NCBI RefSeq assembly: GCF_006351005.1
Contig: NZ_VENP01000004.1
Span: 1 to 64,000 of the forward strand
Direction of reading: 5' to 3'
Length of the DNA stretch: 64,000 nt
Source of the DNA: Miniimonas arenae
GTDB taxonomy: Bacteria > Actinomycetota > Actinomycetes > Actinomycetales > Beutenbergiaceae
Under the pieces are notes generated by a model. That model was not told where the DNA came from and ran no database searches. It saw only the letters and a list, made by a program, of their open reading frames with translations. The position numbers and the translations under genes were made by a program. Shown here piece after piece: positions 32,882-41,515 of the stretch; the stretch's first letter is position 1, and each line of letters opens with the position of its first letter.

Positions 32882-34354
32882 TCAGGAGACCCGGCCGTAC
32901 CCGACGATGTTGGTGCTCCAGATCTTCACGTGCTCGACGCTCTTGCCGGGGCTCGGAGCGTGCACCCGCATGCCCGGTCCGGTGTAGATGGCGACGTGGT
33001 AGATCCCGCTCGCGGCGCCGTTGTCCGAGTAGAAGATGAGGTCGCCCGGCTGCAGCTGGGACGAGCTGACCCGGGTGGTCGCGGCCCACTGCTGCTTCGT
33101 GGTGCGCGGCAGGCTGACGCCGAGCTGCTTGTAGGTCCACTGCACGAGACCCGAGCAGTCGTAGGTGTCCGGGCCCGCGCCCCCGCGCACGTACGGCTTG
33201 CCGGTCTGCGTGAGCGCGAGGTCGACGGCGCGCTGGCCGAGCGGATTGCTCGGCGCCGGCGCCGGCGCCGGCGCCGGTGCCGGATCGGGGGCCGGGGCCG
33301 GGGCCGGCGCGGGGGCGGGCGCCGCCGTCGTGGGCGCGGGAGCGGGCGCAGGCGCCGGGGCTGCCGTCGTGGGGGCGGGTGCGGGGGCTGCGCCGCCCGA
33401 GGATCCCGAGCCGCCCGACGCACTCGAGCCGCCCGACGTGCCAGACCCACCCGACGAGCCGGCAGATCCGCCCGAGGTGCCCGATCCGCCGGAGCCGCCG
33501 CTCGCCGTCGTCGACGCGGCCGGACCCCCGCCCGAGGCGGCGGACGAGCGCGAGGCGGCCTCGGCGTCGCGCCGGGCCTGTGCCTCCTGCGCCGCCCGAC
33601 GCTGCTCGAGGAGACCTTCCTGGTACTGGCGCTCGAGCTCCTCGCTGGTCTGCCGCAGCTGCGCGAGCTCGGTGACCGCGGAGCTCATGGTCGCGGCCAG
33701 GGCGTCACGCTGGGCGATGGCCTCCTTGGCCGCGGCGTCGGCGGCGCTCGCCGCCTCGGTGGCGTCCTTCTCGCGCCGGTCGTACGTGGTCTGCGCGTTC
33801 GTCGCGGCCGTCCGTGCGGCATCGGCGGCGTCCTGCGCCTCCTCGGCGGTGCGCGCGGCGTCGCCGGCCGCGTTGCTCGCCATCGTGTAGGCGGTGGAGC
33901 GCCGCAGCACGTCCTCGAACCCGTCCGCTCCGACGAAGACCTCCGCGGCGCTCGCGGCGCGACCGCCGCTGCGGTAGGTGTCCATCGCGACAGCCGCGAG
34001 GTCGTCGAGCGCGGTGGCCGCCTCGGCCTCCGCGGCGTCCGCGGCAGCCTGCGCGTCGGTGAGCGCCGCCCGGGCGTCGTCGGCGGCGACCTGGGCCTCG
34101 AGCGCGTGCTCGGCGGCGATCTGCGCGTCGGTCTCCGCCTGGTCGGCGCTGGCGTCCGCAGCGGCCAGCTCGGCCTCCAGCTCGGCGACCCGCCCCTCCG
34201 CACCGTCCACCGCGGCGGACGCCGCGTCGCGGTCCGCCTGCGAGGGCAGCGGGCTCGCCCCGGACTGCGGCACCACGAGCACCACGACGGCGAGCGCCGA
34301 GCCCGCGAGCACGCCGGCGCGGTTGCGCGCACGACCTCTCGACGTCGATGTCAC
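32882..34354 (-). CDS. Secreted NlpC/P60 peptidoglycan endopeptidase
   Basis: A 490-residue exported protein. The signal peptide has a hydrophobic core (AGVLAGSALAVVVLVV). Residues 40-260 form long coiled-coil helices rich in Ala and Glu, as in RipA-like hydrolases. A Gly/Ser linker and an Ala-Pro repeat linker (260-365) follow. The C-terminal NlpC/P60 domain has Cys400 in YDCSGLVQ, His453 in GIYHVAIYTG and His465 in VHAPSPG. It probably cuts D-Glu to diaminopimelate bonds during cell separation. GTG 34354 has GGGAGA upstream. The 346-base gap to metY (34355-34700) contains no other gene. Confidence 0.92.
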   Translation of the reverse strand: MTSTSRGRARNRAGVLAGSALAVVVLVVPQSGASPLPSQADRDAASAAVDGAEGRVAELEAELAAADASADQAETDAQIAAEHALEAQVAADDARAALTDAQAAADAAEAEAATALDDLAAVAMDTYRSGGRAASAAEVFVGADGFEDVLRRSTAYTMASNAAGDAARTAEEAQDAADAARTAATNAQTTYDRREKDATEAASAADAAAKEAIAQRDALAATMSSAVTELAQLRQTSEELERQYQEGLLEQRRAAQEAQARRDAEAASRSSAASGGGPAASTTASGGSGGSGTSGGSAGSSGGSGTSGGSSASGGSGSSGGAAPAPAPTTAAPAPAPAPAPTTAAPAPAPAPAPAPDPAPAPAPAPAPSNPLGQRAVDLALTQTGKPYVRGGAGPDTYDCSGLVQWTYKQLGVSLPRTTKQQWAATTRVSSSQLQPGDLIFYSDNGAASGIYHVAIYTGPGMRVHAPSPGKSVEHVKIWSTNIVGYGRVS

Positions 34355-34595
34355 GGGGCTCTCCCATCAGGTGGTGAAGCGGTGTGGACGAGTGGTGTCC
34401 GGACCGCGAAGGTCACGTTCTGGTCTCGACCATAGCGTGAGGCTTGAGAGTTCCGCACCTCGTCTTGTCAACGCGACACGCGGGAAAGGGGCCGACCAAT
34501 AATCACACGGGTGTAGTTCGCCGTCGCGCGCGGGTGTCCTCGTCGACGGGACCCAGAGTCCGGATGCTGAGACGAGCGCGACCACGAGGGGTGGT

Positions 34596-34642
34596 TCCGG
34601 CGCGCCCTGCCTACCGTTCTGGCAGCGCCGCAGGGCGCCGGA
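34596..34642 (+). other. Stable hairpin in the metY leader
   Basis: TCCGGCGCGCCCTGC and GCAGGGCGCCGGA pair over 13 bp with a 2-base bulge, enclosing a 19-base loop. It lies 58 bases before the metY start. It could be a leader structure or terminator; no SAM riboswitch consensus was recognised around it. Confidence 0.5.
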
Positions 34643-34700
34643 CCCGGGGGAACCAGGCGACGTCGACGGGGCGCCGCGCCACACACGCGAGGAGTACGCG

Positions 34701-36080
34701 ATGAGCAGCACCGACTGGAAGTTCGAGACGCAGCAGATCCACGCCGGCCAGGTCCCGGACCCGGCGACCGGCGCGCGGGCGCTGCCGATCTACCAGACGA
34801 CGTCGTTCGTGTTCGAGTCGGCGGAGCAGGCCGCGGCGCGGTTCGCGCTCGCCGAGCTCGGCCCGATCTACACGCGCATCACCAACCCCACGCAGGAGGC
34901 GGTGGAGAACCGCGTCGCGGCGCTCGAGGGCGGCGTGGGGGCGCTGCTCGTCGCGTCCGGGCAGGCCGCGGAGACGCTCGCGATCCTCAACGTCGCCGAG
35001 GCGGGCGACCACGTCGTCGCCTCGTCCTCGCTCTACGGCGGGACCTACAACCTGCTGCACTACACGCTGCCGAAGCTCGGGATCGAGACCACCTTCGTCT
35101 CCGACCCGCACGACCTGCAGGAGTGGCGCGACGCGGTGCGCCCGAACACCAAGCTGTTCTTCGGCGAGACGATCCCGAACCCGCGCACCGACGTGCTCGA
35201 CATCGAGGGTGTCGCCGGTGTCGCCCACGAGGTCGGCGTCCCGCTGATCGTGGACAACACGGTCGCGACGCCGTACCTCGTCAACCCGCTGCGCTGGGGC
35301 GCCGACGTCGTGGTGCACTCGGCGACCAAGTACCTCGGCGGCCACGGCACCTCGATCGCGGGCGTGATCGTCGACGGCGGCACGTTCGACTACGCGCAGC
35401 ACCCCGAGCGCTTCCCGAACTTCAACACGCCGGACCCGTCCTACAACGGCCTCGTCTACGCGCGCGACCTCGGCGTCGGGGGCGCGTTCGGCGTCAACCT
35501 CTCCTTCATCCTCAAGGCGCGCGTGCAGCTGCTGCGCGACCTGGGCGCCGCCGTCAGCCCGTTCAACGCGTTCCTCATCGCGCAGGGCATCGAGACGCTG
35601 TCGCTGCGCGTGGAGCGGCACGTCGCGAACGCCGAGAAGGTCGCCGCGTGGCTCGAGGCGCGCGAGGACGTGGTCCGCGTTCACTACGCGGGACTCGAGT
35701 CCTCGCCGTGGCACGCGAACCAGCTCAAGTACGCGCCCAAGGGCGCCGGCGCGGTGCTCGCCTTCGAGCTCGACGGCGGGGCCGCGGCCGGGCAGGCGTT
35801 CGTCTCGGCGCTCGAGCTGCACTCCAACGTCGCCAACATCGGCGACGTGCGCTCCCTCGTCATCCACCCGGCCTCGACGACGCACAGCCAGCTCACCCCG
35901 GCGGAGCAGCTCTACTCGGGTGTGACGCCCGGGCTGGTGCGCCTCGCCGTCGGGCTCGAGCACATCGACGACATCCTCGCCGACCTCGAGCACGGCTTCG
36001 CGGCCGCCGCCCGGGTCGCCACGGGTGAGCCCGGTGAGGTGGACGCCGCCGGGGACGTCCCGGTCGCCGTCGAGGCCTGA
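34701..36080 (+). CDS. metY: O-acetylhomoserine sulfhydrylase
   Basis: A 459-residue PLP enzyme that makes homocysteine from O-acetylhomoserine and sulfide. KFETQQIHAGQVPDP is the typical start; YTRITNPTQEAVENRVAALE and VDNTVATPYL are family blocks, and Lys210 in HSATKYLGGHGT binds PLP. The last 20 residues are a variable acidic tail. GAGGAG precedes the ATG. It lies upstream of metX, which makes its substrate, with a hairpin between them. Confidence 0.95.
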   Translation: MSSTDWKFETQQIHAGQVPDPATGARALPIYQTTSFVFESAEQAAARFALAELGPIYTRITNPTQEAVENRVAALEGGVGALLVASGQAAETLAILNVAEAGDHVVASSSLYGGTYNLLHYTLPKLGIETTFVSDPHDLQEWRDAVRPNTKLFFGETIPNPRTDVLDIEGVAGVAHEVGVPLIVDNTVATPYLVNPLRWGADVVVHSATKYLGGHGTSIAGVIVDGGTFDYAQHPERFPNFNTPDPSYNGLVYARDLGVGGAFGVNLSFILKARVQLLRDLGAAVSPFNAFLIAQGIETLSLRVERHVANAEKVAAWLEAREDVVRVHYAGLESSPWHANQLKYAPKGAGAVLAFELDGGAAAGQAFVSALELHSNVANIGDVRSLVIHPASTTHSQLTPAEQLYSGVTPGLVRLAVGLEHIDDILADLEHGFAAAARVATGEPGEVDAAGDVPVAVEA

Positions 36081-36161
36081 TCGGGTCTGGCCGACCAAGG
36101 CCCGACCGAGGCCTGACGGGACCCGACTGGCCCGAACGGGCCCGACTGAGAGCTGCTCGCG

Positions 36162-36203
36162 CCCGCGGTGACGCCCGGCCGCCCGGCCGGGTGTCACCGC
36201 GGG
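36162..36203 (+). terminator. Long hairpin between metY and metX
   Basis: CCCGCGGTGAC pairs with GTCACCGCGGG, and an inner CCCGGCC pairs with GGCCGGG after a G/T mismatch. It ends metY transcription, or attenuates read-through, since metX has its own promoter 40 bases later. Confidence 0.7.
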
Positions 36204-36242
36204 CACGCGGGGACGAGAGGAGGGGGCGTCGTGCCCGAGCCC

Positions 36243-36248
36243 TACGAT
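36243..36248 (+). promoter_or_regulatory. -10 element TACGAT of metX
   Basis: TACGAT lies 6 bases before the GTG at 36255. It also lies inside the alternative longer reading (GTG 36231), and so favours the shorter start. Confidence 0.5.
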
Positions 36249-36254
36249 GTGCCG

Positions 36255-37475
36255 GTGACCAGCCAGCCTCGGCGCGCCCGCCGGACCGTCGCCCCCGCGG
36301 CGCGCGGCCAGGTGCGCACCCCCGAGGTGAGCGTGCTCCCCGCGAGCGCAGCGTGGCGCCCCGGACGACCGGCGGGCGACCGCAAGTTCGTCGACGTCGG
36401 CACGCTCGACCTCGACGGCGGCGGCGAGCTGCCCGGCGTGCGGATGGCGTACGAGACGTGGGGCACGCTGAACGCACGGGGCGACAACGCCGTGCTCGTG
36501 CTCCACGCGCTCACGGGCGACTCCCACGTCGTCGGCGAGGCGGGGCCGGCGCACCCCACGCCCGGCTGGTGGCCCGCGATGGTCGGCCCGGGTCGCCCGA
36601 TCGACACCAACCGCTACTTCGTCGTCGCCCCGAACGTCCTCGGCGGCTGCCAGGGCAGCACCGGTCCCGCCTCGCCGGCGCCCGACGGCGCGCCGTGGGG
36701 CTCGCGCTTCCCCGCCCTCACCGTGCGGGACCAGGTCGAGGCCGAGATCCGCCTCGCCGACGCGATCGGCGTGACCCAGTGGGCGCTCGTGATCGGCGCG
36801 TCGATGGGTGGCCACCGCGTGCTGGAGTGGGCGGTGACGGCGCCCGACCGGGTCCGTGGCCTCGCCGCGATTGCGACGGCAGCTCAGACCAGCGGCGACC
36901 AGATCGCCTGGGCGCACGCCCAGCTCGGCGCCATCCGCGCCGACCCAGCCTTCCGCGGCGGGGACTACTACGACGCGCCCGACGGCGAGGGCCCGACGGC
37001 GGGGCTCGCCATCGCGCGCCAGATCGCCCACACCACCTACCGGTCCGCACGGGAGCTGGACACCCGGTTCGGCCGGATCCCGCAGCGCGCCGAGAACCCG
37101 CTCGACGGCTCGGGCCGGTACGCCGTGCAGTCCTACCTCGACCACCACGGCAGCAAGCTCGCGCGGCGGTTCGACGCCGGCTCCTACGTGGCGCTCACCC
37201 AGTCGATGATCACGCACGACATCGGCCGCGACCGCGGCGGCGTGGAGACGGCGCTCGCGAGCGTCACGGCGCGCGCGCTGGTCATCGCCGTCGACTCCGA
37301 CCGGCTCTTCCTGCCCGCCCACTCGGCGCGGATCGCGCGGGGCATCCCCGACGCGGACCTGCACGTCATGCACTCCGACTACGGGCACGACGGGTTCCTC
37401 ATCGAGTTCGACACGCTCGGGCCGATCGTCGCGGCGTTCCTCGGCGAGGTCGCGCCGGCCGTGCGCACGTCCTGA
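36255..37475 (+). CDS. metX: Homoserine O-acetyltransferase
   Basis: A 406-residue alpha/beta hydrolase-fold enzyme that acetylates homoserine. MAYETWGTLNARGDNAVLV and HALTGDSHVVGEAG are conserved; NVLGGCQGSTGPAS forms the oxyanion loop region. Ser183 is the nucleophile (VIGASMGGHRVLEW), and the Asp and His lie in VIAVDSDRLF and DYGHDGFL. The first 40 residues are variable. It works directly before MetY in methionine synthesis. Confidence 0.94.
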   Translation: MTSQPRRARRTVAPAARGQVRTPEVSVLPASAAWRPGRPAGDRKFVDVGTLDLDGGGELPGVRMAYETWGTLNARGDNAVLVLHALTGDSHVVGEAGPAHPTPGWWPAMVGPGRPIDTNRYFVVAPNVLGGCQGSTGPASPAPDGAPWGSRFPALTVRDQVEAEIRLADAIGVTQWALVIGASMGGHRVLEWAVTAPDRVRGLAAIATAAQTSGDQIAWAHAQLGAIRADPAFRGGDYYDAPDGEGPTAGLAIARQIAHTTYRSARELDTRFGRIPQRAENPLDGSGRYAVQSYLDHHGSKLARRFDAGSYVALTQSMITHDIGRDRGGVETALASVTARALVIAVDSDRLFLPAHSARIARGIPDADLHVMHSDYGHDGFLIEFDTLGPIVAAFLGEVAPAVRTS

Positions 37476-37555
37476 GCGCCGGCCGGAGGGCCGTCCTCAA
37501 GCCCTGCCGCAGCGCCCCGGCGCCGAGCGCTGGCGCTCGTGTCGGGATCGGCGCC

Positions 37556-37561
37556 TAGCAT
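37556..37561 (+). promoter_or_regulatory. -10 element TAGCAT of the DUF6918-like gene
   Basis: TAGCAT is 6 bases before the ATG at 37568 and no ribosome binding site is present, so a leaderless message is likely. Confidence 0.5.
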
Positions 37562-37567
37562 CGGACC

Positions 37568-38002
37568 ATGACCACGCTGCGCGAGACCCTGACCGCCCCG
37601 GACAAGAAGCCCGCCGTCGTCGCCGACCTCACCACGCTCATCGAGGGTGAGGTCGCGGGGATGGGCGGCCTGACGGGGATCGCGGCGAAGGCCGCCTTCT
37701 CGGCGGCGAAGAAGCAGAAGCCCGACGTCGTCCAGCGCGGCTCCGCCGCCTACCTCGGCACCCTGGCCGACGCCCTCGACCCCTTCTGGCAGCGCAGCAA
37801 CGCCGAGGGCGGCGACTTCCCCGCCTACGTGACGGCGCACCAGGACGAGGTCGGCGCCGCGCTCCAGGCGAAGATCGAGTCGGAGGTGCCCGCCGGCGGC
37901 AAGGAGCGGGCCATGTTCGACAAGTTCAAGGGCCAGATCGCCAAGGTGATGGTGGGCGCGCTGCCCAAGCTCGCGGCGCTCGTCCAGAAGCACGCCGGCT
38001 GA
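37568..38002 (+). CDS. Small alpha-helical protein (DUF6918-like)
   Basis: A 144-residue protein starting MTTLRETLTAPDKKPAVVAD. It is mostly helical: TLIEGEVAGMGGLTGIAAKA, then AYLGTLADALDPFWQRS, and a Lys-rich end (KFKGQIAKVMVGALPKL). It resembles conserved actinobacterial proteins of DUF6918, whose role is unknown. No signal peptide. A strong terminator follows. Confidence 0.72.
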   Translation: MTTLRETLTAPDKKPAVVADLTTLIEGEVAGMGGLTGIAAKAAFSAAKKQKPDVVQRGSAAYLGTLADALDPFWQRSNAEGGDFPAYVTAHQDEVGAALQAKIESEVPAGGKERAMFDKFKGQIAKVMVGALPKLAALVQKHAG

Positions 38003-38067
38003 GCCAGGTCCACCGCTCCGGCTCGGACATCGGCACCGCCACTCGGGCGGTCCACCGCCGAGACGCA

Positions 38068-38100
38068 CGAACGCCCCCGCCGTGTCGGCGGGGGCGTTCG
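38068..38100. terminator. Terminator between the DUF6918-like gene and ppa
   Basis: CGAACGCCCCCGCCG and CGGCGGGGGCGTTCG form a perfect 15-bp stem with a 3-base loop. It serves the plus-strand gene ending at 38002. The rest of the gap to ppa (38101-38235) has loose GGTCAGCCGCGGTCA repeats and no gene. Confidence 0.85.
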
Positions 38101-38235
38101 TCGTCGGTGACCCGGGATGGCTGCCCGAGTCCGCGAGCAGCGGGCAAGCCAGGTCGGCGCGAGTCAGCCGCGGTCAAGCCACGGTCCGGGCAGGTCAGCC
38201 GCGGTCACCGCAGGTCAGCCCCAGTCCGGCAGGCG

Positions 38236-38757
38236 TCAGTGCCCCGGCCCGTGCGACCCGTGCCCGTGCTCGAGGCCCGCGTCCTTGGCCCGCTGGAAGG
38301 AGCGCACGATCTCGGCCTCGGCCTCCTCGCGTCCCACCCAGTGCGCGCCCTCGACGGACTTGCCGGGCTCGAGGTCCTTGTAGACCTCGAAGAAGTGCTG
38401 GATCTCCAGGCGGTGGAACTCCGACACGTCGTCGATGTCGTCGCGCCACGACGCGCGCTGGTCCCCGACCGGCACGCAGAGGACCTTGTCGTCGCCGCCC
38501 GCCTCGTCGCGCATCCGGAACATCCCGAGCGCACGGCACTCGATGAGGCAGCCCGGGAACGTCGGCTCCTCCAGGAGCACCAGCGCGTCCAGGGGGTCGC
38601 CGTCCTCGCCGAGGGTGCCCTCGATGAATCCGTAGTCGTCGGGGTACCGGGTCGAGGTGAACAGCATCCGGTCCAGTCGGATCCGGCCGCTCAGGTGATC
38701 CACCTCGTACTTGTTCCGGTGGCCCTTGGGGATCTCGATCGTCACGTCGAACTTCAC
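38236..38757 (-). CDS. ppa: Inorganic pyrophosphatase
   Basis: A 173-residue family I enzyme that splits pyrophosphate and pulls biosynthetic reactions forward. [40 protein letters not shown] (metal-binding Asp cluster) and the acid-rich DDIDDVSEF are clear. The His/Gly C-terminal tail ([12 protein letters not shown]) exceeds the core and may bind metal. GTG 38757 has AGAGGA upstream. It is divergent from dacB. Confidence 0.96.
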   Translation of the reverse strand: MKFDVTIEIPKGHRNKYEVDHLSGRIRLDRMLFTSTRYPDDYGFIEGTLGEDGDPLDALVLLEEPTFPGCLIECRALGMFRMRDEAGGDDKVLCVPVGDQRASWRDDIDDVSEFHRLEIQHFFEVYKDLEPGKSVEGAHWVGREEAEAEIVRSFQRAKDAGLEHGHGSHGPGH

Positions 38758-38804
38758 GTCGTGTCCTCTCGCGTGCGCTCACCACGGCGGCGTGCCCGGT
38801 GACC

Positions 38805-38810
38805 TACTGT
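38805..38810 (+). promoter_or_regulatory. Possible -10 element of dacB
   Basis: TACTGT sits 129 bases upstream of dacB. The leader then has a proper ribosome binding site, unlike the leaderless genes nearby. No good -35 is seen. Confidence 0.3.
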
Positions 38811-38938
38811 GTGGGTCTCGGTCAGGTGACCGTCGGATGAACCCCCGGTCCAGACCTCGTGCAGTACGGGTCACAGTGTGGCGCACCGGAGGGCCGAACA
38901 CGTGTCGGGGTGGTCACACCCGGAGGAGGAGCTCGCTC

Positions 38939-40327
38939 GTGCGGACCAGGCGGGTGCTGGTGGGCGGAGTCGGCGCCCTCGTCGCGGTCGGTCTCGTGAC
39001 CGGGTACGTGGCCGCGGACGCGCGAGGGATGGTGCCCGGTCCGTTCACCACCGACGCGCCCTGGCCCGAGGCCGAGCCGTTCCCGACCCCGACGATCTCG
39101 ACGCCCCTGCCGGCCGCCGCCGTGCTGCCGTCCCTCGACGACTCCGCGCCGGTGCCGACCGCGGCGGGCCTGGCCGACGCCGTCGCCGCGCTGCGCGCCC
39201 GGCCCGAGGTGGGCACCCCACCCGGGCTGATCGTGGTCGACGCCGCGAGCGGCGACGTGCTCGCGGACGCCGACGCCCACGCCGCACGCCTGCCCGCCTC
39301 CACCACCAAGGTGCTCACCGCGGCGGCCGCCGTGAGCACGCTCGACCTCGAGGCCACGCTGCCGACCACGGCGCGCCTGGACGGCGACACGCTCTACCTC
39401 GTCGGCGGCGGCGACATGGCGCTGGCCGCCGGCGCGGGCGACCCCTCGGCCGTGCTCGGTCGTGCGGGCCTCGGCGACCTCGCGGACCGCACGGTCGCCG
39501 CGCTGCAGGCCGCCGGCACGACGTCGGTGGCGCTGCGGTTCGACGACACACTCTTCGACCGCACGCCCCGCGCGCAGGGCTGGTCCGAGATCGACCTCTC
39601 GGGCGGCTTCGTCGCGCCGATCCAGGCGATGGGGATCATGCTCGGGGTGGTGGACGGCCAGGTCCGGCGCGACTCCACGCCGTCGGACACCGCCGCCGAG
39701 ACGTTCGCGCAGGCGCTGCGCGACCGCGGGATCGAGGTTGGCGAGGGTCCCTCCCGCTCGTTCGTCCCGGACGGCGCCACCGAGGTCGCGCGGGTGGAGT
39801 CGGCACCGCTCGTGGATCTGCTCGACCTCGCGATGGCCGACTCCTCCAACACCCTCACGGAGGTCTTCGGGCGGCTCGTCGCGCTGGACGCGGGCCTGCC
39901 GGCGACGTTCGAGGGTGCGGCGTCGGGCGTGCTCAACGCGGTCGCGAACCTCGGGATCGACGTGACCGGGACGTCGCTCGCGGACACCTCGGGCCTGTCC
40001 TCGCTCAACCGGATCTCGCCCCGCCTGCTGGCCGACGTCCTCGTCAAGGCCGCGACCGACCCGCAGCTGCGTCCGCTCGTCGTCGCGCTGCCCGTCGCCG
40101 GCCTCGAGGGCACGCTCGCGGGTCGCAGCCTCGACGACGGCCTCGTCCGCGCGAAGACCGGAACGCTCCCGAGCGTCGTCAGCCTCGCCGGCTACACGCC
40201 CACGGCGGACGGTCGCCTCCTCGTGTTCGCCGTCATCGCCGACGGCGTGCCCACCGCGGGCAGCTACGCCGCCCGCCTCGAGATCGACGCGTGGGTCCGC
40301 TCGCTGACCGCGTGCGGCTGCTCGTGA
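38939..40327 (+). CDS. dacB: D-alanyl-D-alanine carboxypeptidase/endopeptidase (PBP4 type)
   Basis: A 462-residue penicillin-binding protein of class C. An N-terminal hydrophobic segment (VLVGGVGALVAVGLVTGYVA) exports or anchors it. The active-site motifs are SxxK at Ser121 (ASTTKVLTAA), SxN in MADSSNTLTE and KTG in RAKTGTLPSVVS. It trims or cleaves peptidoglycan peptides outside the membrane. GTG 38939 has GGAGGAGG at good spacing. The order ppa, dacB, DUF2342 protease, tilS, hpt matches that recalled for mycobacteria. Confidence 0.93.
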   Translation: MRTRRVLVGGVGALVAVGLVTGYVAADARGMVPGPFTTDAPWPEAEPFPTPTISTPLPAAAVLPSLDDSAPVPTAAGLADAVAALRARPEVGTPPGLIVVDAASGDVLADADAHAARLPASTTKVLTAAAAVSTLDLEATLPTTARLDGDTLYLVGGGDMALAAGAGDPSAVLGRAGLGDLADRTVAALQAAGTTSVALRFDDTLFDRTPRAQGWSEIDLSGGFVAPIQAMGIMLGVVDGQVRRDSTPSDTAAETFAQALRDRGIEVGEGPSRSFVPDGATEVARVESAPLVDLLDLAMADSSNTLTEVFGRLVALDAGLPATFEGAASGVLNAVANLGIDVTGTSLADTSGLSSLNRISPRLLADVLVKAATDPQLRPLVVALPVAGLEGTLAGRSLDDGLVRAKTGTLPSVVSLAGYTPTADGRLLVFAVIADGVPTAGSYAARLEIDAWVRSLTACGCS

Positions 40328-40377
40328 CCCCGTCCGCACAGGCGGCGCAACCGCCCGGAACGCGCGTCCGACCGACG

Positions 40378-40383
40378 TAGGCT
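40378..40383 (+). promoter_or_regulatory. -10 element TAGGCT of the DUF2342 gene
   Basis: TAGGCT-GGGGCG-ATG with a 6-base spacing; one of four uses of TAGGCT in this role in the window. Confidence 0.55.
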
Positions 40384-40389
40384 GGGGCG

Positions 40390-41508
40390 ATGGCACGGGG
40401 AACCGAGGGCGCGGTCGACTGGGAGCACGCCGCTCGCCGTGCCGCCGGGGTCGTCAAGGCGGGTCCGCCGATCGACCGTCCCGGGCTCGAGGCCCTGGTC
40501 GGGTCGCTGCGGTCCTCCGCCGTCGACGCCCCCGCCTACGTCGCCGACGTCACCGGCCTGACCGAGGCGGCCGAGCGCGCCGCGGACGGTCGGGTGCTCG
40601 TGGTGGACCGCGCTCGCTGGTCGGCCGCGGCCGCCGACACCTTCCGCGCGATGGCCGGCGAGGCGCTGCCCACTCCCCGGGTGCCCGGCGCCGCGCGTGT
40701 GGCGGGGGAGCAGCTGGGCTGGGCGCTCGGTCTGCTCAGCACGCGGATCCTCGGCCAGTACGACCCGTACGTGGGCGACGGCCGCCTCCTGCTCGTGGCG
40801 CCGAACGTGCTCGCGGTGCAGCGCCAGCTCGACGCCGACGCCGCCGACTTCCACCTCTGGGTGTGCCTGCACGAGCAGACGCACGCCGTCCAGTTCGCCG
40901 CAGCGCCCTGGCTGGGGGACCACCTCGTCGGCGTCCTGCAGGACGTGCTGCGCAGCCAGCTCGGCGGGGACGACGACGGCGAGCACGACGGCGAGCACGG
41001 CCTCGTCCCGGACGGTGCCGACAGCGCCGAGCCCCCCGACGACGACCAGGCCGACGCCGGCGGCGGCGGCCTCGCCGGACTGCTCAGCCGGCTCACGGGC
41101 GCGACGCGCTCGGGCACCCCCGAGGTGCCCGGCCTGCTCGAGGCGATCCTGCCGCGCGAGCAGCAGGAGCAGCTGACCGCCGCGATCGCCGTGATGTCCC
41201 TGCTCGAGGGGCACGCCGACGTCGTGATGGACGAGGTGGGCCCGCGTGCGATTCCGACCGTGCGCTCGATCCGCGAGGCGTTCGAGCGCCGCCGGGACGA
41301 GCGCACGCTGAGCACGCTGGTGATGCGGCGGCTGCTCGGCATGGACGCCAAGCTGCTGCAGTACCGCAACGGCGCGGCGTTCGTCCGGGGCGTGCGCGAG
41401 CAGGTCGGGCACGCCGGCCTCAACGCCGTGTGGTCCGGCCCCGAGGCGCTGCCCACGCCCGCGGAGATCGCCGACCCGGCGGCCTGGGTCACCCGCGTCC
41501 ACGGGTGA
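40390..41508 (+). CDS. Zinc-dependent metalloprotease-like protein (DUF2342)
   Basis: A 372-residue protein with HExxH (WVCLHEQTHAVQF; His161, Glu162, His165). A second conserved helix ends LEGHADVVMDEVG and probably supplies the third ligand. The N-terminal third contains VVDRARWSAAAADTFRAM. Residues 195-225 form an Asp/Glu/Gly-rich insertion. Substrate is unknown; some members were once annotated as F420-biosynthesis associated. It starts a run with tilS, 7 bases downstream. Confidence 0.88.
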   Translation: MARGTEGAVDWEHAARRAAGVVKAGPPIDRPGLEALVGSLRSSAVDAPAYVADVTGLTEAAERAADGRVLVVDRARWSAAAADTFRAMAGEALPTPRVPGAARVAGEQLGWALGLLSTRILGQYDPYVGDGRLLLVAPNVLAVQRQLDADAADFHLWVCLHEQTHAVQFAAAPWLGDHLVGVLQDVLRSQLGGDDDGEHDGEHGLVPDGADSAEPPDDDQADAGGGGLAGLLSRLTGATRSGTPEVPGLLEAILPREQQEQLTAAIAVMSLLEGHADVVMDEVGPRAIPTVRSIREAFERRRDERTLSTLVMRRLLGMDAKLLQYRNGAAFVRGVREQVGHAGLNAVWSGPEALPTPAEIADPAAWVTRVHG

Positions 41509-41515
41509 GCGCGCC

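Noticed and set aside
34466-34471. TTGACA (minus strand) as -35 of the NlpC/P60 gene
   Set aside because: The nearest good -10 (TATGGT, 34434-34429) is 31 bases away, too far.
34355-34700. SAM riboswitch upstream of metY, or c-di-AMP riboswitch upstream of the NlpC/P60 gene
   Set aside because: Neither consensus could be found on either strand; only one simple hairpin was seen.
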